DNA of 64,000 nucleotides from Casuarius casuarius (lineage: Eukaryota > Chordata > Aves > Casuariiformes > Casuariidae): assembly GCA_003342895.1 (NCBI GenBank), contig PTFA01000009.1, positions 9,134,677-9,198,676 on the forward strand, given 5' to 3'. Positions 1-12,962 of the stretch are shown here, one piece after another (within the stretch, counting starts at the first letter, position 1; every line of letters begins with the position of its first letter). A program made the translations under genes and the position numbers. The notes beneath the pieces were generated by a model, which saw only the letters and a program-made list of their open reading frames with translations, was not told the DNA's origin and did no database searches.

Positions 1-3000
1 GTGAGTGGAAATGTGGAATTTGTGAGAGAGGATGAGTGCTGTACAGTGGCTTTGATCACATGCCCAATATGTTTGACTGCTGTTTCTGCAGGCCTAGTGC
101 CATCATCTTCAGGTAGAAAAGAATCTGCATAAAGATACTCAGCTTTCACTTTTAGCAGTCATTTAATACTGCAGCAGCACCACTAACAAGTAAAGAACCC
201 AAAATGTGGGAAAATGCGAAACTTCCCCTTAAGAATTATTGAAAAGGAGTGGGGGTGAAGTATTCCTTAATCAGAGATTGAAAATGAAATTAATTGAAAG
301 TAAAGGATTTTCTATATGCTTGTAAGCAAGCCTAGCTGGGTCAAAGTAACAGCGCTAATTTTAAGATCTATTTCCTCACGCAACACAGCAGTGTTTTGTA
401 TTGCTATGAAACAGCTTCCCAGTGGCGCAGATTTTTCCTCTCTACTGAACAGTTTGCACGACATCCATTGTTTCAGTTGGGTTGCACTTGAAGTTAATGA
501 TGATCATCGCAATATAATCACGGGGTAGAAGGCCCGTGACTCCCTAGGATTAGAATGACTTTGATAGACTAGCATGAATATTTTCAGAACTAGCCAGCAT
601 TTCCCAAGCATGGATCCTAAAATGCTATTACGCAACAACATTACCAACCTGTACACTTCTAGCCTTGACTTTCTCTTCAGAAGTCTATTTCTCTTTACGT
701 TCAAGGCCAGGTCAAAACTTTGATGGGCCATGAAAGATTGACATTGATGACACCTTTGATTTAAATGAAAGGCTGTAAGTATGATCCCTCTGGTTCCAAA
801 ATCCTGCTGACTGCATAATACATAAGTGATGTTGACAGCTATTTATGGCATGCACATGGGTCAAAATTAAGCAGTGGTAGTTTATCTGTCAGTCAGGTGA
901 ATTTGGGAACTTACCATAAGAATGTTTTAAAATGAGAGGTTTCTATAGAAATATTTCCCCTGCTGTTTTGTTTTTGCCCTTTTTGTGGGGGGCTTGAAAC
1001 AGAACAATAGCGCTCGTTTGGTATAGTCTTTCACTTATTTCATTAGGCTGTTTCCCTAATGGCTTTCAGTATCTTGGCTATTTCCTTTTCGCTGATCCTG
1101 TCATAAACTGTCATTGCAGAATACTGTTTCCAGTATCATGCAATTAACACCATTTTTTGCAAGTAATGGATGAAGTCAAGTTTACCTGACAAAACAGTGC
1201 CTTGTATTCAAAGCCAGCTGATAGACACAGGTGGCCTGTGGCTGTGCAGCCAATCTGTCTCTAGTTGAGCACCATGTGCCTGATTGTACTGCTTCTATCG
1301 CAGTGCAGCTCTGCAGACTTCAGTACAGAGATGGTCCCGCTTTACACAATGTTAGGAGGGTATCAGGTCTTATGTCCATATATGAGAGCTTCATACAGGA
1401 ACCAGCCAAAACTACCCAAGGCTAGAAGTGAATTCAAACCATGGAAAAGGTCAAATTACAGGAAGAAATTATTATTAATCCTGTTTACATAGAGACAAAC
1501 CAAGGCACAGTCAACTCCCCTTTCTGAGGTCATCTAATAAGCAAGTTTAGAATCAAAAGTTGCAGTCTGGCATTCTCCCTTGAGGGGAAATATCAGTGTA
1601 AAGATCTTGTGTCTGTGTTTCATCTGTGCGTAGATATACATACATGTTTCTCTCTGCGTACAAGGATGTTGTCCTATGTCCTTTGATTTTCACAGGAAGG
1701 AATACTCATTAAATTGAACTAGCTCTGGGTCAGGCTCTAAATGAGCCAGCAGAGAAACAATGATACTGCCTATGGAAAGCAATGCATTCTTAGCAAATAT
1801 TTAACATAGAACTTCATATTAATCATGTTACAGCAAAGTCTACCATGTGCATAGTATACTGGGTAGATCTCGTAAAGAATTCATCTGCAAATGTTTTTGG
1901 GCTCTACAGAAAATAGCCCATGACCTTATTTCTTATGAGAAAATTATATAGCTTGGGAATTAAAAAAATTGTCCACTGCTGTTACCCAGTTCCATGATGA
2001 GTATGAAACAAATGAAGAATAGTTATAAAGCAAAATAAGTAGGAGTATCTGAATTCAATTTTCCCTGGTAAATACACGCACTGTGCAGAGCAATTATGAC
2101 AAAGGTCTCTGCTATGCTGCCACTTCATATACTGCTTCCAAGGTGCTTAGGATGCAGAAGTATGTTACACTGCATGCTTCAGAGTAATTTCTTATTTAGC
2201 ACATTTCACATAGTAACTTTAATTATTTCATCCTGAAAACATGAATTTACTATAAACTGTGGTATATTTCTTATTACTGTTTTGCTGTTTTCATAACTCG
2301 AGAGTATAAATATAACGAAATGTTTGTTTGGAGATATTGAACACTGTAAGAATGCCTTGGTTCAGCTTTTGAAAACTCAGTTAACAAGTGTTCTAATTAA
2401 GAAAAAGGGAAAATTAAAAAGTGCAATTAAAATAGAGACTCTCCATAAATTAAGTGTCTTTTTTGCTTTTCCAATAGTATGTACAGTTTTTTGCAGTATA
2501 GCAGAACAAAGTAAATGAAGCTATAAAAATGTAGCATACCAGAAACAGATTCTAAAACCTACCTAGAGAATTATAAACATGTAATTAAAAAGGAAAGCGA
2601 CAACTATTTGTGGACTTAGTGATAAAATAACCATACACAAATTAATCAAAAAATCTGCGGTATAGTTTCGTGGAATTTCAGTTTTCACTGTTCAGTTAGT
2701 TGGCCAAGCATTCACGTGTCATCTATCAACCTGATACTAAATTCAGCAAAGAGAGATTTCTGGATACAGCTTGGTCAAACCAAAGAGAGAATTTTGTACA
2801 TTTTAAAAGAGGCAACAGTAGAGAATTTTTTTAAAGATTTTGTGGGATCTTTGAGTTGTACAAACTGTCCTAACTTAAGTTAGTGGTGCTGGGATTTCAC
2901 CAGCAGAGAATCTGGAGAGGAAATGTTCAGAAATTTTTTGATTTTTTTTTTTAATTGGAAAATATAGAAGACCAAAAATGTTCCTATGAGCTCTTCATTA

Positions 3001-3729
3001 GTCCCAAGATTTCTCGTAAGAAATATACTGAAACAAAGCCAGACATCTCCACAATAAGAGACTCAGTTTATAGCCTTCTTGAATTAAATAAGAGGCCTGG
3101 AACTCAGAGGCGGCACCTCCTCAGTGTGCTAACTTTCGCTTCTGGTTTATTTTGGGATCTGTTTACCTCAGGCTCTCCCCGTGTAGATGTCCCATTTTCA
3201 GTAAGTAGCAGTATAACGGGAGGTCCACCCTTAAGGTCTTCCTTTGGTTAATAAGGTGTCCTTAGTAACAACTACTCATAACTTGTGCTTATTGTCATTC
3301 ATATGTTAACAGGACAGCAAAAATTAACTTCCACTGGAAAGGGGAAATTTCCCCTGAGTATCTTAGAGGAGTAATTACACTAGTGAAGAACTTTCTAACT
3401 GTCTTTTCATTAAAGAGTAAAACCAGCTCCTCTTTGCTGAAGAAAAACCCTTTGAAAAATTTTGGGGGTTGTCCCAACGTGGGTCAAAATAGATTTTTTT
3501 CTTTATAACTTGAAATTTTCATAACTTGGAAAAGCCATTTCCTAGCCAGCTCCTGTTTGAATCAATATTTTCTGCAGCTGTTCACTTTCCTATCCTCTGT
3601 TCTCTCTACACACAATTTAACTTATATTGAGCTTCCATCAGTCTCTCCCTACTTGGTTAGTAACATGCCCTTCTTTCAGTTCATTGATACATATGTTTGT
3701 GGCTGTTCCCAGCTTGGTTTTCGTTCATT
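1..3729. other. Non-coding DNA, no recognised feature
   Basis: AT-rich unique-looking sequence. Open frames here are all under 100 codons, lie on both strands and show no recognisable domain. There is a run of T near 2941-2952 but no repeat, RNA gene or regulatory site that I can support. It fits vertebrate intergenic or intronic DNA. Confidence 0.7.
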
Positions 3730-3762
3730 TATATATATGTGTGTGTGTGTGTATATATATAT
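3730..3762. repeat. Compound TA/TG/TA microsatellite
   Basis: A block of TA dinucleotides passes into about seven TG/GT units and back into TA units, then runs into an A/T-rich stretch. This alternating purine-pyrimidine tract is an ordinary vertebrate microsatellite and is likely to vary in length between individuals. Confidence 0.9.
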
Positions 3763-4306
3763 TTAAATTTTTTTCTTTTCTAAAAATACTTTGGTGACAG
3801 GAACCTCACACTTTGTGTCCTATGTAACCTGGTTTAGGTTGCATGGTAAACTCTGCCTGTGCTGATGTGTTAGCAATAGTTGGCACTTGGAATTAAAAAC
3901 ATGAAGGAAGAAAAAGCAGCAGTAGTAAAACACGGCTGAAAATCAGGAATCAGGAGGAAATAGGCTATCAGGCAAGAGTGATTTCTGTCGTTCATAAATT
4001 CGTATCTGATACTTCATATGTAGTGATTTAAATATTGATGAACACTGATTGAGAGATCATTCTGAAAACTAAGGTCCTTGAATTTGGAGGATAACTGTTC
4101 TTTATTTAGAAAATACATAGAGGTCCAAAGGGACAGGAGGGGCCATGGAGATTAGTTTTTCTGCACCATTTTCAGAGCTGAATACCTGCTTGGTAGGAGA
4201 GGCAAAACTAAGGTGAGCTCCAAAGCTGCCTTGTGAGCAGGAGCACTGCCTCTGCATCCTCATAAGGCATTCTGAATCTCTACCCACATGAAAAAAGGGG
4301 GTCCGT

Positions 4307-4350
4307 AGTCACAGAAGAAGGAAGGTAAAGTCACAGAAGAAGGAAGGTAA
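4307..4350. repeat. Perfect 22-bp tandem duplication
   Basis: Two identical 22-bp units, 4307-4328 and 4329-4350, abut directly. Each begins AGTCACAGAAG and ends GGTAA. Perfect identity suggests a recent slippage or replication duplication. The unit is purine-rich, like the DNA that follows. Confidence 0.92.
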
Positions 4351-4380
4351 AGGAAAGGAATGCAGTGGAATATCCAGATT

Positions 4381-4409
4381 AAAAAAAAAGGTGTGTGTGT
4401 GGGGGGGGA
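4381..4409. repeat. A-run, (GT)5 and G-run simple repeat
   Basis: Nine A residues, then G and five GT units, then eight G residues in direct succession. This is low-complexity sequence at the left edge of the purine-rich region. Confidence 0.85.
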
Positions 4410-4410
4410 G

Positions 4411-5440
4411 GATAGCAATATCATTGCTTTGTCACAGAAGTATAGTTACAAAGACCCAGCTTAACTAAGGGTGTGGAAGAGGAAAGAAGCTGGTAGCGAG
4501 TAAGAGGGCTAGAGACAAGGGAGCAAATTAAGGATTTAGCAGGCAGGAAAATGACAGACACTGGACGTGGAAGCAAAGTAGAAGGAAAAGAAAAAGAAGA
4601 GAAAGTGTTGAAGCTATTGTAAACAAGGATAGTAAGCAAGGGTGGAAGGAAATTTGAAGAGAATGACATTCTGTAGAAGTGAGACAAAAAGGATTTTAAT
4701 GGATGAGTGACAGGAGATTAAATGAGACTAAGAGAAGAATGTATTGAATGACTCCCTTTGCTCTTCCTTTAATATGACTTTAGGAAGCATTGTGCTCATT
4801 GAGCTCCAGTACCATCCTTCTCACCCACTCATGAGCAGGTGAAGCCAGATGAAGGTGGTGCCTTGCCTTATGCTTTACTTATTCATTTGAGCATCAGATA
4901 CAGTTTGACCTTCAGTGTGTTTCTGGCTGGTTTTTCTAAGAAACGCACCGTTACAGGTTAAAAGTAACCGCATACCAGTAACAGAGACCATCCTCAGTTT
5001 ACTTATATGACAGTTAGTCTAATTCCCTTGTTTTATAGCTTGTGAGAGCCCACAATCTATTAGTGCCGCAAAGGATGTAACTGGCAGGCTTTTTGCTTTT
5101 GTATGGGTTATGTACCTTGTGAGAACGTCACTGCCTCTGTAATGGGGAAGGCAAAGTAGGAGAGAGAGAAAACAGGGTTGGAAGGGTAGAAGTTCATAAA
5201 TTTGGGATGGGATCCAGTAAAGTCATAGGGAGTGGGAGCAACAGTTTGGCAAACCAAATTATACAGAAAGGGGACACAGTAAGATACGGAAATTGCAGAA
5301 CAGGAAAGGGAAAGAAAAGAAGAAAGGTCAAGAAGTAGAACAATATTTCAGAAACATAATGGATAGTGGTGAAAAGATGGTGCAGCACAGACATGAAGCC
5401 ATGTGTAGTTGTTTCAGGGGAGGGAAATGAAAGCACAACA
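4411..5440 (+). other. Region with two purine-rich blocks on the plus strand
   Basis: Blocks at about 4411-4740 and 5150-5440 are strongly enriched in A+G on the plus strand. Sampled 60-base lines are about 68-85% purine, for example 77% at 4561-4620 and 85% at 5281-5340 by hand count. The sequence between them (4741-5150) is mixed. Minus-strand open frames at 4421-4687 and 5194-5436 are rich in Phe, Ser, Leu and Pro only because their strand is pyrimidine-rich, so they are not called as genes. Confidence 0.75.
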
Positions 5441-5911
5441 AGACGGTGATAAGCAATTACTGAGAATTTAATTCCATTCTGTGTTTCTTCTACAATTTAA
5501 AATGATGATAAAACACGCAAGGCAAATCAACAGAGGAGAAAGTCAATTACAGTAGCAAATCAATTAGGGTAAAGAGTCAAACCAATCAAAATTGCAAGGT
5601 AGCTAATGAAGGACAATTAACAACAATAAGTGAATCCAGTGTTGCTCAGATTCAAAAATGAAAGGAAGACACAAATGACACGAACCTCTAGAGGCTACAG
5701 AAGGTTCAACATTTGCCTGTTCAGAGGCAAATACGCTGTGGGCCAGAACTCTCTATATTCAGTAGGCTTTAGTAGTCAACTTCAGGATGTACTGGGGTCA
5801 GGGAAAATGGCTTTATGAGCTTCTATTTTTTTACTGATGTTTACTGTTAGAGCAATAGTGAGACCAAATGAGAGCCAGTGTCTTATTTCACTTGCCTGTT
5901 ATCAGTCGGTG

Positions 5912-5970
5912 GCTGATTCAAATCCCATCGAATATGCTTTGTTGATATCGGTGGGCTTTGGTTAGACCCC
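5912..5970. repeat. Ancient palindromic interspersed repeat (copy 1)
   Basis: The segment reads as a worn inverted repeat. The left arm CTGATTCAAATCCCATCGA pairs imperfectly with the right arm, whose complement reads CTAACCAAAGCCCACCGA; about 13 of 19 positions agree. The core resembles the CCCATTGAAGTCAATGG palindrome I recall as very common in reptile and bird genomes. I cannot name the family with certainty. Similar pieces lie at 12891, 22612, 30041 and 54261. Confidence 0.55.
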
Positions 5971-8900
5971 TAACTTCTTCGAACCAGCAGTATATAAGTT
6001 ATTCAAGACTAGGTGTCTATATTGGAAGTTACTTTACTTCTGAAGATTCAGAACATATACGATATATATCATCATAACAAGGCAGCTATGTGCCTAAAAT
6101 TATATATTATAACTACTGCCCAGGCAGGAGGCAGTTTTTGTGCCATTGTCAGTCTCGAGAGTCATCTGATCACCCTGTGACTAATGTCTGAATGTAAGGA
6201 GAGGACAGCTTAGTCTAAATCTGCCTATGATGATTCTTATATAAACATTTATACATTACAGAACCTTCTTAACATATGTGAAGGACCCATGACCTTTTTG
6301 GTAGAGACCAAAAAAAATGTTTGCTGTGGAAGAGCAGAGATTAGTAATCCAAACTGTACTACTAATGATGTTGACATCTTTTATAGATTTCCGTTCAATC
6401 TTAGCTAATACTTGACATTCTTTCTGATACTGTAGCAGACTTTATTCTAAATTGTCCCCACAGAGAGCAGCACCGCTTGATATATTCAGAATTAGATTGG
6501 CTGGATAATTCAGGAAAGTACTGAATTTGTCTGTGATTCATCTATAATGCACTAAAAGGAAAATTCCCCAGCTAGACAAGTAAATTATTAACTCATAAGT
6601 CTATGTGTTGTAATTTGTGTATAGTAATAACTTGTCTTTAAGGAGGATTGAAAATGCTTATGGAGAACATGAATTGAGTCAGAAATGATTGGTTATTTTT
6701 AAATACAGGGCCAAATTCTGACCTTGGGCATACACGTAAGGACAGACTTCTGCCTTCCTGAAGGATGTCTGCCAGTCATGGGCACATGAAAACTGTTACT
6801 ATTGGTGCAGCAGCTGCTAGAAAGCAAACTTTGAGGATAATGCTTAGAGTAAGATAAATTCAAATGTTTTTCTCCCAGCAGATACAGTCAGAAGGAGAGG
6901 CAAGGCAATGGACATCTTTAATGAAAAGGTTTTTGAGGCTTAAATGAGTTTCCAGTAATACCAACAGCTGTATTCTTGCTTCATAACCTTTTGAATTCTA
7001 ACAGAAAGCTCTTTTATTAGTCTGTCTGTCCATATGTCTGATGTAGAAAACTCAGCAGCTTAAGTAAAAGTTATTTATTTCTACTCCTAATGCAATATAT
7101 CTCTCAGAAACCCTAACAATTTTTAACTGATGGATACTCTATTTCTTACCTAAGCCCCAAAACAAATGAGCTAAAGCTGCAATCAGTAATTACACTGTCT
7201 TTTTAGGATTATAAGTCTATACATAACATATATTGCAAGCATATTCAACTGTAGTTACTGTGCTGTTATGAACTTCGTAACTCTGGTCTTTGTGGTTCTT
7301 TGTTAAATGTGTTATTTCAGACTCTCAAAATGCTTTGCTCTTGTGAAGTGGATATTATTTATTTGTGATGTTTTACCTGTCTAGAGTAGTCAGCAAAACT
7401 CTTTTTTTGGTATGGAAGTCCTGGTGTGTTGGTGTTTAGGTTCTTTTACCTCATGGCCCTGTTGAGCCGAGTCTGCTGTGGTGGATCAGGACTGTTGTTG
7501 GTTTTCCTGTCTGCTCACTTAGCTAATTAAAATAACAAATCTTCACAGCTGTCTGCTTTGGATTCATCCTTATCACCATAAACTAATTAAAATAATGCAA
7601 CTGGTAGCAATTCATTAAATATCAACTATACTTTTCTAATGCCAAAAAAAAAATCCTGGATCCTCTTTGCTCTTTTTTCCTTAGCTAATTGTAACTGCTT
7701 TCTTAAGATGCCTACATGTTAACTTATGTTTGCATCTGTGTTTTGTTCTATCATACATTCTTGCGATTATATTTTTGTAGCCTACCATCCCATCTTTTCT
7801 CCTGTTGCTATTAAGTTTTCTAAAGAGTGAGCATCAAAATACTCAGGGTTCCTATTCAGTTTAGATATGCACCCTATAGAGTGCATTCTTGTCCAAAGCT
7901 TTTAAGTCTTTTTAGTGGACTGGGGAAATCACAACAGGGACTATAATTGAAGAAAGCATTTAAGCTCAGGCTTAATTTTATTTCCCACTGGTAGGTTTAT
8001 TCATGTTCTTTAATATGATACTGAATCAAGACTGTGGTCTACATATAAAATTATTTCTGAAATGAAAGAAATGGGCTTATCTTAATATACAGAGAGAAGC
8101 GATCCCCAAATTGGAAATAATAAACTTACTTTTATTGAATTTTTTTGTATCCAAACAAATATATGTGTTGTCTAAAAGCCACAGGAATTCTAATTTAACT
8201 GATTATGCAGGCATATCTGTGCTTCAATGCTCTGCTTATAAAAAAGTGGGAATTCAGTGCTACTCTCTATAAAAACAAATTTATCTCCCACCAATTTTAC
8301 TGGAGGTTTTTCCTGCACTGTAACTTAGTATTCTTCTCAGGGAATAATGTTTCTACACACTTTTGAAGCAAGCTTAATCATTTATTTACTGCAAGACCTT
8401 CACTTTTAATTAGGCCTTTCCTGTCTTTCTTTTCGTACTTGTTCCCCAAGAGAAATTTTCCTTACACTGTTCTGTGCTGAACTCTACTGTGTAGGCAGAC
8501 CTACTTTTAAAGGGCTTCCTTTGCTCTTCAACAGCTGACAGACATCTTTCCAGTACAAGCAATTAATACCTTTGTTTTATTTGTTCTATTTTTGCCCATT
8601 CACTGTTTTCGAGTTTTAAAACAGGGCCTGGGCAAAAATGGATAACAAAACTAAAAGAAAATCCAAGTTCCAGTTTGCTCATCTCTAGTGCCTTTCTTTA
8701 GATCTGAAATTGCTTTAAAAGCCTGAGGAAACAGACTTATCACACCCCTGCACAGCAAAAGCAGTAAGAAGTGATCACTTTGCTTACCTCTGTAACATCC
8801 CTGCCAACATACAGTAATGCTGTGTTGCAGTGTTATTCCTTAACCTTTGTTAAAACACTTGTTTTAAGAAAAATGCCTCAACATGTACACAAATTGTCCT

Positions 8901-11900
8901 GTCCTTCTGAGTCTGTCTGCTTCGAGTTCTTTGTCTTAGGGTTGCAGCTCTGTGCTCAGACTGGACATATGCTGCTTAGGATGGCATGCAGACTGGTGGG
9001 ATGGGAACTGCACTTGCAAATGGCCAGTTTTACAGCTGTCCATTCTTGTGCTTAAGTACCTGCTTTGTCCCCTTAATTAAGATAATTTTAAAGGCAAATT
9101 TGGCATTCATTTTCCTCTGTACATGCATAATTGCACATTTCTGATTTTGAAAACATCCTGCTATTTAGAACATTATTTAGTATATTATTTAGAATCAAAC
9201 ATTTTCACACTTTTAGCCAGAAATGCAATTGGAAATTTAAAGTAAAACAAAGTCGTCTAACTTTTTCCCCTTCTAGTATTAAATGTGGGATGAAAGCACT
9301 GAAGTGAGTCATAAAGGACAAAGAATATATTCTAAAGGAGCAGTTCCCAAGCTTTCTTGGTTTATGTCCTATATTCTTAAAAACATTCTCTCATTTCATT
9401 CTACTTTTGTTGTTAGCAGACTTATGTTTCCATGTTCTTTACTAGAATAAATGCCTAAGAAAGCCTAAACTGTTCAATTTATAACATCCCTTTTAAACCA
9501 GCAGGTAAAAAGACAATGCATCAAAGAGAAACACAATGAAGCAAGCATTATTATTAATGTTTTCCATGTTGCTTAAATTATAAGAAACAATCAAATGCTA
9601 TAAGTGACTTGCTCTCTTGCATTATGCTGGTGAGCTACAGTAGTGATTTGCCTTTCTAAGTTATTTAATTTGTTTGAGCTTTCTGCCCATTCTTCAGTAC
9701 AATATTTTTGAGCAGACATCAAAGTTCACCTTGCTCACTCTCAACAAAATTCGAACAAAGAGAAAAACAATGATTTAAAGCAGCACCTGGGAAAATCAAA
9801 ATCTGATACTAGTAGGAAGCGTGCACTTGCTCCACAGTTGCTTTTTGTCAATTGAGATACTGGTAAGCTTCATTTAAAAGTCTGGTTAACTTATTTTCAG
9901 TGGTGAATAGGGCAGAAGAAGCCAGCCTCGAAGGCAAATGTGGGGTTTAAGGGCTCAGTCTGGTACTAAGCTAAACTATGCTTTGTTGAATTTGTACTTC
10001 AGTTCATCATCACATGAAAGTTCAAACTTCTGTCAGTTGGCAAAATGTCTTCTATGAAAATTCGACCCTGATCCAATTCTAATTTGCTACTGTCAGTACA
10101 ATATTCATTAAATTCTGTGCCCAAATTCAGACAGTGCTTTTATTGTGCGTATGCATATGTATATGTCTGATATATCAATATCTACATCAAAATCAATAGT
10201 TATATCAGAATGAGCTTTCAGTTTATGTTTAGAGAGGAAATTAGTATTAGGTGTATTTTCCCTTTTTCTTCTGTGTTTTATAAACTACACTGTCTTTAAC
10301 ACTGTCCTTGTTTTGTCACAAATATTAAAAGGTGTAGCTTTCAGTTCTGTTTTCTGGCGTGTTCAGTACATTGAAATGTGCAAACAGCTTAATCGGCTAG
10401 TCTTCATGGCCACAAGTCATTCTGAAAGAAATCTGCACATTCCCAACTGAAGTCATATGAAAAGCATTACCTTGCCTAAAGATAAAGCAGGCCTGTCAGA
10501 AGCAAGTCAGCACCTTTCCACATGAGAGCTATCTTACTCATGCTTGGAGAAGATTCTGATCACTTCCCATTTCACTGAACAAAACTGAAAACAAATGTGA
10601 GTTTGTAACCTCTGGTTTAATTACATTTTCCACCTTTTCACCCTGATCTAGAATGACTTTCAGATTGATGGGCAATTTGGGGCAACCAGCAGCTTCTGAA
10701 GATTGCTACAGTGAAGGAATGAGCTTGGCATTAGCACTGCCACTTGAGTTTTTGTCAGAATATCACCAGATTTCCCAAGCGTTACTCATGCTGTATCACA
10801 GGATGCACCTATCCAGCCATGCCATTCATCAGCTATTCTGATAAACTCATTAATTTTGCTTTTTTTGCCTTTTTTCCTTTGTCATTGTACATCTTGATAT
10901 GCCTTAAAAATCGGAATATCTCCAGTTGAAACATTACATATGCAAGAGGCATAAAATTAGTGATACATAATCACAATGAGCAGCTGCTCTATTTCATATG
11001 TCCCATACTGCTTCACCTGAGAATCTGTGTTTTGAAACCTCCTTTGCAAATTGTTTAAGGAATAACATTGAGCAACTGTCTCAGGAACAGACAACGTAGT
11101 GTCCTTCTGTGCAGCTCTGAATTTGTGAGCTCTACCAATTTCAGCAATATTAAGCTTGGATTATAGATTCTTTTGAAGTTTATCAATGCTAGCAAGAGCT
11201 GTTCTTTGCTTTTTGTTTCAATTTGCTTCTGGAAAAGACATTTTTCTCAATTTATTTTTTATTTATTTATTTTTAAGACCTGTACTTGATATTAAGATGC
11301 TCTTAAATAGGAAATACTTCTTTAGATAACAGTTCATGACAAATGATGCCCCAAGGCACTGATTTGCTTTCTTCACTACTCCGGGTAAATCCAGATGACA
11401 GGCAGTTGGGAACATATATTCCTACAATCGTCTGCTGTCTCTTACTTGTAGCAAGAAGTTACAGACAGCACCAGATCTCTTCGGCTTTCTCGTGAAGGCT
11501 GTGATTCATGCAGTTGCCTTTGTGTTTTCTTCGTATTTTTCTATTGAAGGTACTGCTAGCAGCTGAAGATTACAATTACATATACAAATATGAAGTAACT
11601 TTCATCCATCTATTAACCAACAAAGTTATTTGAATATAAGACTTGAACATGAAAAAGGTATTTTAAATGCATGTGAACTCCCTATCTAGAACTGAGACTT
11701 CAGAATGAATCCACGCAGGACTGAAAGACCTGTGATGGAAAGTTCCCCCTGGGGAAATTGTAATAGAGAAGGATGGCTTGCTTTGAGGGCAGGACCTGAG
11801 ATGTGTGGCTCTGTGTTTGTAACTGTGCAAAAGGAAAAGAAATCTAAAACAAGGAAGAAGTCTTGGATCTTAGAAACCTTCAGTTCTTCCTGCTGGCATC

Positions 11901-12890
11901 CCAGACTGGAGATAAAAACAAAGAAATTCATATGGACCTATAGCTTCTTCTATTAAATTTAGTAGGGAAAATAGTGCTATGGATTGTAATCTCTTTAAAT
12001 TACATGTAAAAATTGTAAGACTGTTATTGATTCCTCTCATGTCCCAGTGCTTATTTGTGAGGCTTGAGTCAAACGCTGTAGGTGAGTAAGTAAAGTCTAT
12101 CAGGATTCTTATGTACGTGAAGTTAAGTGATTCTTAGCTAAATGCAGAATGCAGACCTATATATGTTACTCTGCCTTGACACATAGTTGCCCTGGGAATG
12201 AAATAATCCAAGCTTTCCTGTGTACACGTAGGAAAATGATTCAGTGCACTGCAGTAGAGCGTAATTCAGTTGCCTAAATTGTCTTCAATGCTTATCGTCT
12301 GGCCAAGCCTTTTCTTTATTGTAGGAAATGAACAAGGCTAGCTCTTATGAGGTTTATTTTTATTTTTAATCTATTCATTATGATTTCCTAACTGCAAATC
12401 ATTACATGTTTAAAGCAACATTGCAAATTCACTAGGAATTATGAGCCTTATCCACTGATATCAACTTTTTTTATTGGATATTTTCTTTGTGTCCCCCTTT
12501 TATAAATATACTGCTTATTTTACAATAGCTGTGTGAATGGGAATGTCAATTATATGTATTTCAGATTAATAATGGCTGCTGAAATACCTGTGACCAAAAA
12601 CTCTGTCCTGGAAAATTTGAAGACAAAGGGCTGGCTTGGAGAGAAAGGGTTAGATAACAGGACCTGGAGTCATGGGAATAGTCTGTAGTAAAGCCATGAA
12701 TTTAATCTGGGACCTCAGGGCGACAAGTACTTTCTTCATCTCTTTTTTTAATATGAATGATCAACATTTCATTAAATAATTGCTCTGGAAAAGAGACAGA
12801 ATACTCAAGCTTAATGGAATATTTTCGTTGTTTTGTGACTTATAAAATATAGGTTTAAAACAACAGGTAGTAACTCTAATCCTATAATCA
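5971..12890. other. Mostly unique non-coding DNA
   Basis: No gene is supported. Minor items: GGGCCAAATTCTGACC at about 6709 resembles the opening of the same kind of ancient amniote repeat and may extend to about 6790. ACTCTCAAAATGCTTTGC at 7321 resembles the CTCAAAGTGCTTTAC phrase of old LINE or SINE 3' ends. A (TTTA)n run lies at 11251-11275. Short open frames at 8771-9055, 10653-10929 and 11686-11956 overlap across frames or strands and look like chance. Confidence 0.65.
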
Positions 12891-12962
12891 ATCTGGATGC
12901 AAGTCCCATTAAAATCAATTGTGTTCTTTTTGCTTTAATAAGTACTGTAGGATCTGTATCAC
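12891..12962. repeat. Possible ancient palindromic repeat (copy 2)
   Basis: ATCTGGATGCAAGTCCCATT followed by AAAATCAATTG matches the left arm and core seen at 5912. A weak right arm ends in GTAGGATCTG. It is strongly diverged, so a chance match cannot be excluded. Confidence 0.35.

Noticed and set aside
4421..5436. Minus-strand open frames rich in Phe, Ser, Leu and Pro that look like membrane proteins
   Set aside because: The composition is forced by the purine-rich plus strand. Hydrophobic codons follow from pyrimidine-rich DNA.
11686..11956. Overlapping open frames on both strands (81 and 83 codons)
   Set aside because: Both cannot easily be genes, neither has a known domain, and no splice signals were convincing.
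12048..12081. Micro-exon-like segment with CTGTAG|GTGAGTAAG donor
   Set aside because: Only 34 nt between a moderate acceptor and the donor, with no base-composition change. Most likely a chance pair.
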